A DNA stretch of 64,000 nucleotides from Symbiodinium kawagutii (GCA_009767595.1 VSDK01021695.1:249241-313240), one strand, 5' to 3'; positions 11,280 through 24,949 are shown, numbered from the stretch's first letter. Numbers and translations are program-made. The notes: a model not told the origin generated them from the sequence alone.

Positions 11280-12330
11280 CTTCTTAAGACTTCCTAACGC
11301 TTAAAGAGTGATGAAACCCCAAACTTAAAGATTGACATAAAGAGACACAATCCAGACGAGAAATCCACATGCTTCAGCTTGAGAGATTGCATCCTTCAGG
11401 TGCATCTAGTAAATACCGGTGCTTGACCGACCCCCACCACAAACTCTTCACGGATGATCAGTGACAACGCGTTCAGCTGCCACCCCCAGAGTTCTGGTGA
11501 CCAAATGAAGTTGTCAACCCAATCAGCAATGAACCTACGTACTTGCAAGCCTTACTCCCAGTGTTTCAGCAGGTTCTATTAGGTAGAGGAATGAGTTCCG
11601 TACTGCCACAAGTCACAAATACGTTTCTTCCTGTTCTTCGGAGAGTTCTCGGATAACCTGGGAAATGGCACCGATAGCTCAAAGATGGATGGCTCAACCC
11701 AGATTGTTGATCACTAAAGGTCACATGAAGTCGATCTCCTTATTATAGTGGCAGTGAACTCTATCCAGGTCCAAAAAGACTACATCGTTTTGAAGTGCCG
11801 ATATGGGATGGTTTATAGCTCCATAGTTTTTATTGTTTTTGAGTCCCTATGCAAGCAATCCTTGAACATGGTATAGGTACACTTACCATGTGATACAGCA
11901 CAACGGTTCAAATGTTTTCAGGTGTGGTGGCGTGATCCTGGTTGAGAACAATAATATTTCAGTTTTGCATATACATTCACCTACCATCATACTTGTATAC
12001 ACTTGTCACATCGAGTCATATCATATGATGATGTATTTGTACCCTACATACATTATAAACAGTATCAATCACAAATTATGTAATTAAGCATATATCGTAT
12101 GTAGGGTACCCTTTCTACTGTATGAATCAATAATTTACATTCTATTTGCAATGAACATTCATTATAGTTATGATATGACACATAGAATATTGTACCACTG
12201 ATCTTCAACATTATTACTGGTACCACACGTTCTAATTCACAAATTTAGGTTACCATTATACTAAATAATCATAACCACCTAATCTTCAACTATCCTGGTA
12301 CCACTGAGTCTACATAGATGGTTGTCATGC
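11280..12330. other. No gene seen
   Basis: Mixed AT-rich DNA without supportable coding blocks or clear fold-back elements. Confidence 0.35.
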
Positions 12331-12341
12331 CCATCAGCTGC

Positions 12342-12395
12342 ATCGTTGTGGTCTTTGTTCCTGAGCTCCACGTCCAGCGAAGCGCGGATATCCGG
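12342..12395 (-). CDS. Exon-like block, unrecognised gene
   Basis: Minus-strand 54 nt block, PDIRASLDVELRNKDHND, after a GCGCAG acceptor and before a GC-type donor (GCAGCT). It is GC-rich relative to its flanks. The acceptor is followed by C rather than the usual G, which lowers confidence. Confidence 0.3.
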
Positions 12396-13078
12396 CTGCG
12401 CAGCCAGGTGGGGACAGCGAGGGCGGCGTGAACGAACAGAGTTAGATGATCAAACAAACTCTGGTGAATTCGCGAGTCAAACTAAGGTTCTCTAACTCTG
12501 ATGGTTATGTCATAAGAGTCAAATTGGCCAGGTTAGTCAATCATCATAAGATGGTTGTATCATTCAAGAGTTCATAGATGGTTATGTCATAAGTCGCAAG
12601 GAAAAAATCTGACGAATGTACCATCTTTTTCCAGGCAACATGAATTGCTTGGGGAATGTCTGGGGTGATTGATAGACATAGACCCTGAATTCAGATACTG
12701 GACCCATTGAATTCCATCATAGTTCCTGGCAAAATACCCATCATCAATTTGGCGATGTTGGTCATTGACATCCACGTCCATGATGCATTTCAATCGTTAA
12801 AGAACGCTAGACATCACGTATGGTTCTCCATCATTGTCAACCGCTATGTTCAAATTGACAACCATGAGTCCCATGATTTTTTGGTTCCTGATCATTCATA
12901 ATAGTTATGAACAGGTGGATGGTGCTCGTAGGTACCACCATGGCTATGGATAAGCACCCATGATGACCGAAACAGGTCGTGGACAGGTACTTAGTTCAAG
13001 GGGTCCACTTAGCGGGACCCAACTGTTCCAGATGGTTCATAGTGTTGTGCTTACAGTGATTCCCCAGTGGCCACCCAC

Positions 13079-13188
13079 CCCGAAAGGTGGGCCCCCTTAG
13101 CTCGGGTAACTACCAGTTATGGTAGATATAACTATAGTTAAATGGCTTATTAATCAGCTTATAACCAGGGCGGCCCACCTTGTAGTAG
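13079..13188. mobile_element. Family III fold-back element
   Basis: Arms AAAGGTGGGCCCCCTTAG at the left and CGGCCCACCTTGTAG at the right face each other around a palindromic core (ACTACCAGTTATGGTAG). It matches the copy at 43107-43235 in opposite orientation. Confidence 0.8.
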
Positions 13189-13789
13189 CATTCTCATCCG
13201 AGCTGTTAGATTGGAAACCCCGAAAGCAAGACACCATGCTGCTGCACTGCTGTCTCTGCAACTAGTCAACTAGAGCTAAATCAAACACTTGGTGCCGCAA
13301 GGGTCCGAATCTTCTTCCACTTTCAAAGCCATAGGGCTTTGTGATTGAGCAAAATTTGTCGGTTGAAAAGGATACCAACTTCTATTTCATGGCATGTCAA
13401 TTGCGGTGCCTTCAGTAGTCAATCAAAATCGATCGTTCTCAATGATGACTAGACACTGTTTTAGAAATTAGCAGTATATCATATCTCCAAAGCTTCAGAC
13501 CCCCAGCGTTCAGCGACCTGGTTTCAGGTGCTGCTGGCCGCGTAGAGCGATTAGGCAACTATCATGGTGGCTTTAGTGATGCAATAGCATGAAAGGAAAT
13601 CCAATATCCATGATGAACTCATAATCAAGTGTAAGTAACTCTCGCAATGTAATTTCCCATCAATGAACCATCAATTAACCACACTTAATCATGATGAACC
13701 AGTAGTGAACTATTCTTCGTGGTACACCGTGGACTCACATCGTCCACGACTCGGCGGGCCTAGGTGTTTCCAAATGCTTAGGGACCTCT

Positions 13790-15390
13790 ACATTGGAAAC
13801 CAAGGCTGAAAACAAATCGACAAAGGGAACCACATCCCTCTCAAACATTCAAAAACGCATTCATTCTGACGTGTGACATCCGACCTGGTCGACCTAGTCC
13901 ACCACTGGACTTTCCAATCACCAGGCCAAGCACCAAATCCATGTTCGGTGTGCATCAATCCCGGCTGTTCCATGTATTTACGAACATCTACCAAAAAATG
14001 ACCCACTTATGTAGCTAAATAACATGGTAAATATCCCATCTATGGAGTATCTGGGAAATGGAACTTCCCTCAAGTCCTGCAATTTGTCCAAGAAAGCTTC
14101 GAACACTCACCAGAAAGGCTGCATCACCCTCTACGCAAAAAAAACAGAATGGCTACGCCCGGGAGGCGACTTACAACTTCAGCAGGAAATCGCGGGCGTG
14201 GAAGCCGCGACGCAGTCGTCACAGTCGTTCAAAACGGTGAGGAAGTTCAAACCTAAGCTTTCCCCTAAGGAGGGTGGCTCTCTCCCCAAACGTGCATGGC
14301 AACTGTAGTTGGCAAAGCTTTTCTGAAACGCACAGGGGTCAGTATAGGCAACAAGAAGATGATTCAAATGTAATGCCCTTAGCATGCCTTCTACATAGCT
14401 GGTGAAGGGTCACGATTTTTTATCCAAATGAGTGAATCAATTCGACTGCTTCTTCCAGCACTTGCAAAAAAACTGCGGTCAAACCACGCGAACGTCGTTT
14501 TTCATATCTTGAGAGTGTATTCATGGCTGTTTTAGTATGTTCCCTATTGTTTTTGAAGTTTTGGCATCGCTGTTTTGAGTTTGTTTTTAGTACATCCCCT
14601 CTCGTTTTTTTTTCCGAGCAAAACCAAAAAACGACCTGATGACACAGTAATTGCTGATTCAAAAAAGCCCGGCTCAGATAAGGAAACGGGACCAGCAGGG
14701 TAGTATACGAACGAATGATGAGGATCAAACACTGAATGTACACTGGCTGCTTGACGGACTTGGGATTTGACAACGAGGATGATGATGACAACGACGACGA
14801 TGATGATGTGGATCAATTGTGATAAAAACCAACACATTGCAGGTTTCATCAATTCACAAATGGATTTCTAAAACTGCTTAGCTTCTGTTCAGATCGAGGC
14901 CAAGGTCAGCACCGCTGGCAGGTAGTTCGGAAGACCACTGTGACAACGGTTCAGGATGCTTAATGAATAATTGATAGGGGATAATAACAAGCAATAATGG
15001 TCAACATTGTTTTCTGCTTCACGTCTTGGTTTTGGCAGTTTGCCAGCATCGAAACAGACTTTGGCACTCTTGGAGGCTGTTCCCTGAAGCTTTGGGCGTT
15101 CAAGTCCCCAACAAAATCATCTTAGGTTCAAAGCTGGCCTGACATGCAGGCCCCAACAAATTGGAGCCATGGAAAAGTCATCCAGCACAAAGGGATTGAA
15201 GAGTTGGTGACATGTCAAAAATTATGATACAAACCCACTAGTGTACCTAGTATCATCAATCTGTTCCTATTGCAAACTTAATGTTTCAATGGTCCGCAAC
15301 AGTTGGTGTGTCAGTACGAGCGTCTTTCATCAATCTCTTCAACCGATTCTTTGCGACACTGCCTTTTTGGTTTGCATGCGTGGTTTGCTG
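13790..15390. other. Mostly non-coding
   Basis: Several short overlapping frames on both strands (for example 14024-14308 plus, 14179-14385 minus) show no domain and no consistent splice signals. A (GATGAT)-rich tract lies at 14776-14812. I do not call a gene. Confidence 0.35.
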
Positions 15391-15394
15391 ATTA

Positions 15395-15482
15395 AAATGG
15401 CAGTTTCTAAGAATGGGGGTACCCCCATATCATCCATTATTAACCATTTATAGTGTTAAACCAGCCATTTCTGGGGTTCCCT
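15395..15482. mobile_element. Family I element, partial
   Basis: GTTTCTAAGAATGGGGGTACCCCCATATCATCC at the left (described here by its inner GGGGGTACCCCC) and CTGGGGTTCCCTAAG at the right flank the TTTATAGTG core. The outer right arm is missing. Confidence 0.65.
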
Positions 15483-15639
15483 AAGTACGCACTCAATGCT
15501 GCTGAAACAACTGGATCGCAGCTGAGAAACTTCCACTTCAGGACCTGCATGGAATCAAAACCTGAGCGGGCGATTGCTTGCTGTATGAAAATCACTGATT
15601 CGTTGCTTGACTTACGAGTTAACGATACTTAATAATGGT

Positions 15640-16160
15640 TTACAATAGAGATTGATAATAATGGTTGATCATGATGGTGAATCATCATGAGTTCAGGATA
15701 GTACTGGTTAACAATATTGAGATAGTTTTATAGTAATGGTTAAGAATAGAGATGAAAAACGATGGTTGAATGGTTGATCAGAATCGTTAAGGATAGTTAG
15801 TAGTGGTTGATCATGATTGATCATTGATCATAAGGAAATATGTAAAATACAATTTGCTAAGCATGAAGTTAACCATTAGTTGATCAACAACAGTGCTTGA
15901 TAATCATGGTTGATCATAATGGCTCATCATAAGGGTTGATAACAATTAAGAATGCTCAATGGTTGATGATAGCGGTAAATGATACTTGTTGATAATAGTG
16001 CTTGATGATCATGATCGATATTGGTTGATGACAATAATAATAGTTAATCACCTGGTCAATGATAGTGGCTAATATTGGTTGATGATAATCGTTCATATTG
16101 GCTAATGATGTTGGTTCATAGATGTTCAAAATTGTTAACAATGGTTGATATATGTTGATA
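15640..16160 (+). repeat. Degenerate TGATGGTTGAT repeat
   Basis: About 500 bp made of GGTTGATGATAATGG-like words in one orientation. No gene. Confidence 0.7.
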
Positions 16161-16936
16161 TGATAAGTTGGTACTCATTTCTCGGCTATGCGTGACGACC
16201 ACTAAGAATGTGTTTCAGGAGTTCAGCTGCTAGCTTTTCGGGGTCACACGAAGGAGTCCTAGTAATCCTTGTAATCCTTGTCAAATCTTTGAGTTGCACA
16301 ACCCCCATGTGCTGTTTGTATGAAATCTCATTGTATAATTCTAAAAGGATGCTTTTTATGTAATATATTAACTATATATAAGTTAATGTTCCCCTTATTT
16401 GCCATTGTCTTTGACTTTTCAAGTTTTTGTTTTACATTTCCTCCATCCCAGTTGGTAATGAAATTCAGTTCCGCTGGTTCCAACAACGGAACGTCAACAG
16501 ATGCCAGTTCCACTCAACCCTGCGGCGATTCAGTGTGGCCTATTTGATGAACCAATTCAAGTGGTCATCCGGTTGGTTGATTTCACAATTTACTAGATCT
16601 CACTGGCTGTTGCAAAAAGGAGTGGCTACCAAGTTCCAAAAAAACATGTGTGAACCAGTTGTCGCAAATGATCATTTATCAAATGGAGAAGAAGTGGTGA
16701 ATCAACGAGGATGATGGCCAACAATTGCCAAAAATCAGGGAAGTGAGCTGTGTTCATTGATTGCAACCCCCCTTCCCAAGCATTGATAGAAATATAATGC
16801 TTGGATCAATCCCAAAAAATCATGAATCACAAGCGGTGTATGCTGGTTGCTGAAGGTAAAAACGAATGTCAAATCACCTACAACTTGGCGTTCCAAGACC
16901 TTGAGGTAAGTTGCAGCCCGCGGAGAAATTGATGCC

Positions 16937-17053
16937 ACATGTGGTGGTTTCTCAAGCCAGTTTGGGGACACCATACATGGATGGTTTATTACTAGACTAT
17001 AAATGATTAATATTGGATTCTTTGGGGTACGCCGTATTTTGAGAAACAGCCAA
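16937..17053. mobile_element. Family I fold-back element
   Basis: Starts ACATGTGGTGGTTTCTCAAG and ends TATTTTGAGAAACAGCCA, with TTTATTACTAGACTATAAAT in the centre. Confidence 0.75.
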
Positions 17054-17564
17054 ACACCCATGCTTTCAACCACACTGTGTCTCCATGGACACACATAGAG
17101 CAGGAGGTCGCTCCCACGGTATCTCTACAAGAGACATCTTGGATGCCGAGGCGGCTCTTCACAGGGCAGAAAGGTGCATTCCTTCATCGCGCAGCAGCAG
17201 TGCTCACAACATCGGCCCTCAACATGGCATGAGGGTAAACCTCATGCGCATCCATTCATGGCAAGGCTCTACATTTTGATAAAGCATGACTGTCTCACTG
17301 GACCTTCCCAGACAACTTCTGTTGTTCCACATCAATTTCGAAGCGAACAGGTCTTATGTTTCCTTTTGGTCTTAAACAAAGCAAGACTTGAACTTATGTT
17401 TCCTTTTGGTCTCAAATAATCATAATAAATCTATACTTGAAGGCTTCTGGGTCAAAGCAGCTTCCGGTCGTGAACATTGCTGGTGCAGGGCGCGTCTCCA
17501 AATGGCCCATATCATTCACCCCTGTTGGATGTCCATTGTTGTCGTGGGCGCCGTTGAAACGCCC

Positions 17565-17652
17565 CTGCAGTCGGTTCGTATGAGTCCCCATGGTGCTGCT
17601 GCAGTATGCTGGGCAGCTGGTGACGTATCCACAACTGCTGTGACTTGAGAAC
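17565..17652 (-). CDS. Exon-like block, unrecognised gene
   Basis: Minus-strand 88 nt block opening with GCCCAG|G. Encoded pieces: VLKSQQLWIRHQLPSILQQH, then HGDSYEPTA. A GG follows at the 3-prime boundary, so the donor is uncertain. The composition looks like a helical protein segment. No family recognised. Confidence 0.35.
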
Positions 17653-18479
17653 CTGGGCAATCCCATGATGCGATTTTTGGTTGCAAAAGATCTATCCCTC
17701 TCATGTTTCTTGATAAAAAGGCAGACACATGTCAAACACAACGGTCAAAAAACAGCAGTAAGTGCTGATATGCATTCCCCTTGCGATTTCAAAATGAAAG
17801 TCCTAAGCAAATTGCCTTTGCATGTATCACTTGACTACCATTGTTGATTTTCCCCATATTCCCGACTGTATTATGGTCCTCACTGGCTGCCCATCGTCAA
17901 TTTGACGTCGGAATCATTGCTGATGAACTGTACTACCAAGCTGTTGCTGCAAAGTTTCTTTTCGAACATTATACTTACCTGCAGCAAGACTATATCCCCT
18001 CCTCGTGAAACACCCCCCCGTTGACTATCCAAGTGCTCCGTCGTTTGAGCGTTCTGTTTCATCTCTGTATGTAAATGCCACTCAAGGCACAGACTGTACA
18101 TATATCTATATGTACATATACATAAATGCATGTGCATGACGTATATGCAAGTACATACGCAAGCAAACTCCATTCGTCTAATATCCCTACTGTTTGTTCT
18201 TTTTGATTGTGCGCGACCTGCCAGCAGCTGGACTGCTTCTCACTGATGGTTTCACAGAAAGAAAATATGTCATAAAAAACTGGTTGGACACATTTATAGG
18301 AATTTCGTGGCTGGAGATACCCTACGCCCTCTTCGTGGTTAGCTAATCTATCCAGTTGCAAAGAGCACAAAATAATGACACCCCTTTTTTCCAATTGTAC
18401 TCCGATGTCCATTCCTATATCATCATTCACCAACATAGCCACATAGCTGTCGGTTTAATACTAGGGAAAATAACAAATG

Positions 18480-18830
18480 TTTAAAACCACCAAGAAGTCA
18501 CTTACCCACCCTGACCAATACCAATCATCACCAACCATAGCCAATCAAGTCCGATATAATCACCAACATAGTCATTGAACATGATTGTTGGTGATTTTCC
18601 CCTATAATCTACGATTATAATCCCCTATAGAACCATTAAGAAACTACCAACATACAGTCAATCAAACCACCAACCTGTAGTTGTTTAACCAGTATTGTTA
18701 CCATATCATCCCCTATTAACTCACATGAATGGTTTCAACTCATACCATTAAAACCACCAACCAGACAGTCATTGCCATATAGGTCACTATTCACTAGTGG
18801 CAATAACGCCTACAAATTCCACTCTAAAAT
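18480..18830 (-). repeat. Degenerate ACCACCAACC/ACCATCA repeat
   Basis: Complement of the TGATGGT-type repeat: CACCAACATAG, AACCATTAAG and CAACCTGTAG words. No gene. Confidence 0.5.
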
Positions 18831-18893
18831 CCCATGGTTTCCATAGAAAATCCCATGATCAATAAATGCTAATTACCAAACATCGGCCCTCAT

Positions 18894-19022
18894 CATGTGG
18901 CAGTGGGTCAAAACGCTGTACCCCTGGTTCCCATGTCACTATCCATTGTTTTCCATGAAGTTTTGTTTGTTGGTTATTCTCCCCTATGTTTGGTTGGTTA
19001 AAGCCTTGACCCAGAGCCATGT
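18894..19022. mobile_element. Family II fold-back element
   Basis: Left arm ATGTGGCAGTGGGTCAAAAC followed by CTGTACCCCTGGTTCCC. Right arm TTGACCCAGAGCCATGT. The body contains TTTTCC and TTGGTTGGTTAA. Member of a family with seven copies in the window. Confidence 0.8.
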
Positions 19023-19046
19023 CCCGCTCCTTAAAGCCATCACTAC

Positions 19047-19126
19047 GCAGAGCCCGGCGCGGGCCCTCGGGCGCCGTCATCACGCGTGAACTGCGGTGCG
19101 GCAGCGCCGCTTCGGAGCAGGGGCGC
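19047..19126 (-). CDS. Weak exon-like block
   Basis: GC-rich 80 nt minus-strand block after GCCAG|G. In the frame continuing from the block at 20465-20535 it reads PCSEAALPHRSSRVMTAPEG. Splice ends are ambiguous. Confidence 0.25.
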
Positions 19127-19169
19127 CTGGCGACGTGGCAACCAAGACCAGTGGTGGAACATGCTTAGT

Positions 19170-19740
19170 TGTTGAATATGGCGGTTAAGTGATAATGGCT
19201 AATTAAGTGTGGTGGTTGAGTGACGGTTAAGTGATAGAGAATCTATAGTCAAGTGATACTGGTTAAGTGATACTGGTTAAGTGATACTGGTTAAGAGCTA
19301 GTGGTTCACTGATAGAGAATTTTGTGGTTAAGTATAGTGAATTGGAAGTGGAACAGTTGTAAAAATGTAATCATACAAAATCACTTTCAATAGTGCAACT
19401 AACCACTGGTTGGTACCACTATACTTGACCACTGGTTGGTACTGAACCATAATGGTTAAGTATGGTGGTCAGCCGTGAAGTAACTACCAGTGTGGTTGAG
19501 TGCTAATTCAAGGTTCATTGATAGACTTAATGGTGGTTTGTCGATGGTTCATTTCATGGTTCATCGTGGTTAATGGTAGTTCGTTGATGGTGAATTGGTG
19601 GCTAACTAGTGACAAAGATTCATTAACCGTGAGTTACAATGGTGAATTATGGTTGAGAATGATTCATCGTGATTAGAATAATGTTTGATATTACGATTGC
19701 TTAGTTCTTAATCAATGGTTTGTGGATGGTCAGTAGTGAA
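19170..19740 (+). repeat. Degenerate GGTTAAGTGATA / TGGTTCAT repeat
   Basis: Includes three near-perfect copies of TGATACTGGTTAAG at 19254-19294 and more divergent TGATGGTTCAT words after 19500. No gene. Confidence 0.7.
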
Positions 19741-20464
19741 TAGCTGGGTAACAAAAGGGACTAATGCCACAGAGCAATCTGGGTGGTGGTTCTAACCGCT
19801 ATGCAAAATATTGGTCAACCAATCAATCGTTTGCTAATACTAGGGAAAATAAAACATGTGAATCAAACCACCAACCAGTACTGGTGTATAACGGATATTA
19901 ACAATTTACAGTCATGATTACTGCGAGGAGAACGACCAGCAAGATTCGACACCAAGGTCCAAGGGAACCGGCTGGTAACATGGCTAGTGTGGGTTGACTA
20001 GTGGTTTACAATAGACTTTTCTTGGTTGGTGATTGACAGTGCTTATATTCTGTAATTAAATAATTATGACCAGTTGAACATGGCTGCATAATTGCAATAT
20101 AACATTTGTAAGTCAACACAAATTTGAAGGCCATGATACCGGTGATACAAGGGTGACATATTGGCCACATATTTATATTTGGTATGTGCCCCATTGTTGG
20201 TGATGATCACCTACAAATGATTAATACTATAAAGCATGATCTGGGGGGCATCCCTATTTTCAGGAATCACATGGAAGCACCATGTATTATTCCAGATTAT
20301 AAACTCTAGATTGTATCATCAACTATTGAGTCTAATTAGACTATGTCAATAACTATTGATCTAGATTATAAACTCTAGATTGTATTATCAACTATTAATC
20401 TAGATTATAAACTGCCAGAATCTGTTGTAACTCCCATGGTTCCACCATGGTCATCCTATCCGTC

Positions 20465-20535
20465 CTCAGCGCTCTGCGCTTCTCATAGGGCTCTGCCAAG
20501 GAGGCGCTGTGGCAACGTTGTTTAAAGATCTGTTC
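20465..20535 (-). CDS. Exon-like block of an unrecognised coiled-coil gene
   Basis: Minus-strand block with CGCCAG|G acceptor and GA-type donor (GACGGA). It encodes EQIFKQRCHSASLAEPYEKR then RAL. It starts in phase 0, as the end of the 21743-21814 block requires, so the two can be joined without a frame change. Charged, helix-prone composition. Confidence 0.4.
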
Positions 20536-21742
20536 CTGGCGAGTTCCCTTGGTGGCTGCCAGGGATGTTCGGGGCTTCAATGAACAGAAAGGAGCTTTCA
20601 CTACCGCAGTTGTAATTGGTTGAGAATGAAATGGTATATCACTGTGGGAGGTAAACAAAGGGAAAAAAAAAACACCACATAATTTAACGACAAAAAAACG
20701 CCAAATAAATCAAAATCATTTAGTATAATCCATCTAATCTAACCCAATGGAATCCATCCATCTAACAATATGATTGCCAGCTAACATCATGAGCCGATCA
20801 ACCCAACCGCGTTCCACCAACCGCACATTCGGCACATTCCGCCAGCTGATCACCACCGTGTCAACGGACCAAACGACCTTGTGGTGCTACCATGGTTTGA
20901 ATGATGCGCTCTCCCCAACGAGTCAGGGCTGTTATCACCATTATCATTCTTTTATAGGGTTATATCTATAGTAACATCAGAATAGTAATTATTGCAATAA
21001 CCCATTATCATTATCAATCACCATTGTAACCCTATTCTAATTATTACCATTGCTATTTCCAGGTGTCTAATGAAACTTGCAGTCACTGCTGAAACTTGTG
21101 AAACAAATCGGTCTGAGGCAATTTCCTCGAAACAGTGTCAGTTTTTGCTCAACGGATTGCTACACAAATCTGTTAAAGTCATTGCAAAGCAATCTGTTGG
21201 TGCACTTGGTTGCGACTGGAAGCCCCAAGATCAACAAAAACTGACACTTTTTGGACTTTGAGAAGTCCTGGCTTCAGCAAGGGTCAGATCTGTCATTCAA
21301 TTCTTGCAACTCTTCCTGAATATACCACGATTTGAAGGTTGACGCTAAGTGACGCTGCTTTGGTTGGTCTTTCCGAGCCAAATCGGGGAAACAAGTCGTT
21401 GGGCTGTCCATCGACCCTCAAATAGCCCCATTTCAGGCTTTTGGCGTCTTGACTTTCCTACCAAAACTGACCTTTCGTTGGAAGAGGCTGGTACCCTTCA
21501 ATTTGTGAAACCATGTCATTCTAATATAGCTTATAAGTATATTCATCATTCCTTATTCACTCACACTGAATTGATTAACCATCGTTTTCCCTATGATTTG
21601 CTTGGTCGTTCATGAAATTCATGGTCAACTGCTTGACCCAGCTCGCCAATGGACCACTTCAGTTGCCTACGCAGTGGCACCTGCCTCCAGCTGCGTTTCC
21701 GTTGTTCCCGTCCCTTGGCCGCGTAGCTCCCACCGGACCGTC

Positions 21743-21814
21743 CTGCTCTCGCAGGCTGCGCAAGAGGGCCTCGGCGCGGTCTTGCCAAAGGCTCTCACAG
21801 CGCATGCGCTCCAC
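21743..21814 (-). CDS. Exon-like block of an unrecognised coiled-coil gene
   Basis: A 72 nt minus-strand block (24 codons) after TTCCAAG|G, ending CAG|GA. Pieces: VERMRCESLWQDRAEALLRS, LREQ. The heptad-like Leu/Arg pattern suggests a coiled coil. Phase 0 at both ends, compatible with its neighbours at 23.0 and 20.5 kb. Confidence 0.45.
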
Positions 21815-23003
21815 CTTGGAATGGTGAGGTCAGCGCTTGCGGTTAAGCGTGGTCTAGGGCCCAGAGGTTGAGCATTGTTAAGTGCTCAACAACAAAGGAT
21901 GTCAGCTGTTCAGTGTTCAACATTTGATCATAAAAATGTCTGTATAAACGTAAATATCTAACATTTGAACATATGACCTGTTTCTCATGTTTCTACTGTT
22001 TTTGTGGCAACTGCCCAATGAAGGTGCCGGGAAACAGTAGTGATTTGGGATATAGCCACCAGCACATGGAACCCAAACACAAGCTGGTCTCGCCTGAGCC
22101 ATCAGATCTTCTCGCTCTGGGAAGCTCAAAAACCACAAGTCCATGGAGCATAGCAGCAGCACCTGCACCACTGGTGCCAAGGATGCTGTGATGTCAAGGA
22201 GCCATGCCGCCATCAAGGAACAACTTGCCCAAACCACAATCGTCCTTGCAAGCTAACTGTTGCTTTGCTTGGATATATAGATGCTCATAATCACATGGAT
22301 GCAACTACAATAAAGCACACCATGCCGGATATGCTGGGCGAAAAAGTTACAAACAACAACAAACACAAAACAAACTGTATCGAAATGAGCTCAGGATGCC
22401 ACTGGCAAAAAATGGTAGTCTATCGAAGTTCCTCGGAAAATCATATAGTCACCAAACATGTCAGATCGGTTTGAATACTCCCTCTTGTATTTGATGGTCA
22501 AACAGCAGCTACTTATGGTGAAACTAAGGGTGATTTATTAATACAGTCACCAATGGTTGTTTGTTTGTTGAGTGGAAACTGCGAAACCGGAGGCTCAGGA
22601 ATCTCGCGCTCCACTGTGAACTCAGAACGACCTGCCTACCTACCTACCCAAGTACCTACCATCCAACCATCCAACCAACTGATCGTGTTGGATCTTCATG
22701 TGAGCAAGCAACATCATCTTTGACTCGTGGAGGACCAATCAACCAACCACTGTAACCAACCTTTTGTAGCTTGTACATTCCACCATGTCTGCGTTTTATA
22801 TCCTACCTATCCCCTTTCTGACTGCTTATTCCCAACTCCTCAAACCAAGCCCAACCTCAAATCTCAACACCAACCCGCCATCCAACCAGCCTCACGCACC
22901 ATCCAACCATCTAATCTCAACCACTCCAAGCATCTAACCCCAACCACCATCCAACCACCTCCACCCAACCCACCCACCTCCACCACCACCCACCACGGTG
23001 CAC

Positions 23004-23102
23004 CTCCAAACCGAAGCTCGCAGCCAGCGCCGAGTGGTGCCGCAGCAGCCGTGCGCCCAGGCGCATGGCGCTGAGTCGCTGGGCGTCCAGCGACTGCCAC
23101 AA
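23004..23102 (-). CDS. Exon-like block of an unrecognised helical gene
   Basis: A 99 nt minus-strand block (33 codons) between CTGCAG and a GT donor (GTGCAC). Pieces: LWQSLDAQRLSAMRLGARLL, then RHHSALAASFGLE. High GC in contrast to CAACCATCC-type DNA on its left and TGATGG repeat on its right. The acceptor is followed by T, not G. Phase-compatible with the next block at 21.8 kb. Confidence 0.4.
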
Positions 23103-23149
23103 CTGCAGGCGGGGCGCTTGTTGGGGGCGCCACCCGTTGGGGCTTAGGT

Positions 23150-24180
23150 CAGGATGGTGGCTGGCTGGGGAGTTGATGGTTGGGGAGTCTCTTGATGCTT
23201 GGGGACTTCGTTTAACAATGATGAGCTGATGGTTAATTGAAGATTAGTTGATGGTTGATGGTGCCGAGTTGGTGGATGATGAGCTGATGGTTGGTTGGCT
23301 CAAAATGCTTCATGACGGTTGCAATTGGTTGGCTCAGGATGGTTAAGGGTTATGAATGATGCTTGGGAAGTTAGTTGCTGGTTGGTTAATGATGAACAAT
23401 GATGGTTGATGATGGTTAATGATGGTTAATGATGGTTAATAATGATTAGTGATGGTGAATGATGGTTAATACTGATTAGTGATGGTTAATGATGGTTATA
23501 GTTGATGAGTTAGTTGATGATTAGTGCTGGCCATTTACTTGTTTGGCCCAGGATGGTTATATAGTTGATGGTTAGTGATGGAGAGTTTGGGTTTGGGATT
23601 CGTTGATGGCTAGTTGATGGTTGGCTAGCTAATTGAAAATGCTTAATGATGATTATCGTTGGTTAGCTCAGGATGGTTGATGGTTTAGGGTTAAACCATG
23701 ATGATTAGTTGATAAGTTAGTCACATTTACTCTATGGCTAGTTCATGGTCAAGAAACCAGCGATGATGGTAAATGATGGTCGACTCATGGCAGTTCAGGA
23801 CGATTAGTTGGTGGTCCATTTCTCTCTGGTGGTTCATCAATGGTTGACATTGATTGAATGGTCGACAATAATCAATTTGTGGTCCCTAGTGGTTGGCTGA
23901 TGGTAACTTAGGAAATCAACAACAAGTAACAATTTCATGCACGGCAAGGAGCCAGCAACCACTACAAACCAGCATTGTTGATTATTGGCTTGTAATGGTT
24001 TATTAGCCAGCCAACATTGCTGATTATTGGCTTTCTATGGCTGATTAGTGGTTGAGATTGGTTGATGGTAGTCAATAAAGGTCGGCTAAGGGTGATGGTT
24101 GATCACTGGATAGTTCATAGGTGACTAGTTGTACAAGCACCCTTTTGTGGTCAGCAATCATGATTGATATTGGTTAGTTG
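23150..24180 (+). repeat. Long degenerate TGATGGTTAA repeat
   Basis: About 1 kb of TGATGGTTAATGATGG-like words in one orientation, most regular at 23396-23500. No gene. Confidence 0.8.
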
Positions 24181-24225
24181 CGGAATGCCGGCCAGTTGGG
24201 GTTGGTGAACGTACCTAGGGCAAAC

Positions 24226-24348
24226 GCCATCTGTGGTGGTTTCCCAGGCTAAAGGGATATCCCAAAAATGGTTGGTTTCTCAATTACTATAAAAGGATCT
24301 AATGAACAGGATGACAACTGGGGATCCCCGGTAACTTGAGCAACCACC
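24226..24348. mobile_element. Family I fold-back element, diverged
   Basis: CTGTGGTGGTTTCCCAGGC at the left and ACTTGAGCAACCACCA at the right, with GGTTGGTTTCTCAATTACTA inside. Confidence 0.55.
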
Positions 24349-24449
24349 AATGTTGCTTATTAGCCATTAGCTTGCGGTATTTGCCCCTAGTCTCACCCAA
24401 TAGCTTGTGTTTGCAAATATGACTATGGAGCCATCTATGTTGAAAAGCC

Positions 24450-24929
24450 ACCGATAAGTATTACCACTTAACCATTGATTACCCAACGGTAATGCAGCCG
24501 AAACCAGCAACTATGAACCGAACCACTACTCTCATTGCTGAACCATTGATTATTCACCAGTTGATAATGATAACCATTGGTTAACCATTCACTATTAAGT
24601 GGTGGTGCTAACTATTTACCAGTTGATTCTCCATTGATTAACATTCCTCAACCATTGATTGCAAAAGCCAGTGAACTGTTGATTAACCATTGTCCACTAT
24701 CCTCATTACGGAGCCATTGATTCAACATTACCAGTAACCAGTAACCACTGACCAGTAACCATGGGTTACAATGAGCAGTTGATAATGGCAACCATTGATT
24801 AACAATTCAGTATGAACCAAGTATCAACCATTACCTCTAGTGAACCATTGATTTAACATTCCATTGATCAACCATGAACTATTATCCACTATCCTCATTA
24901 GTAACTTGTAGCCACTAGTTATGAATCAA
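24450..24929 (-). repeat. Degenerate ACCATTGATTAACC repeat
   Basis: Complement-orientation counterpart of the repeat on the other side of the 24.2 kb element. Includes a CCAGTAACCAGTAACCA run near 24730. No gene. Confidence 0.7.
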
Positions 24930-24949
24930 AGTATCGACCTGGGTACTCC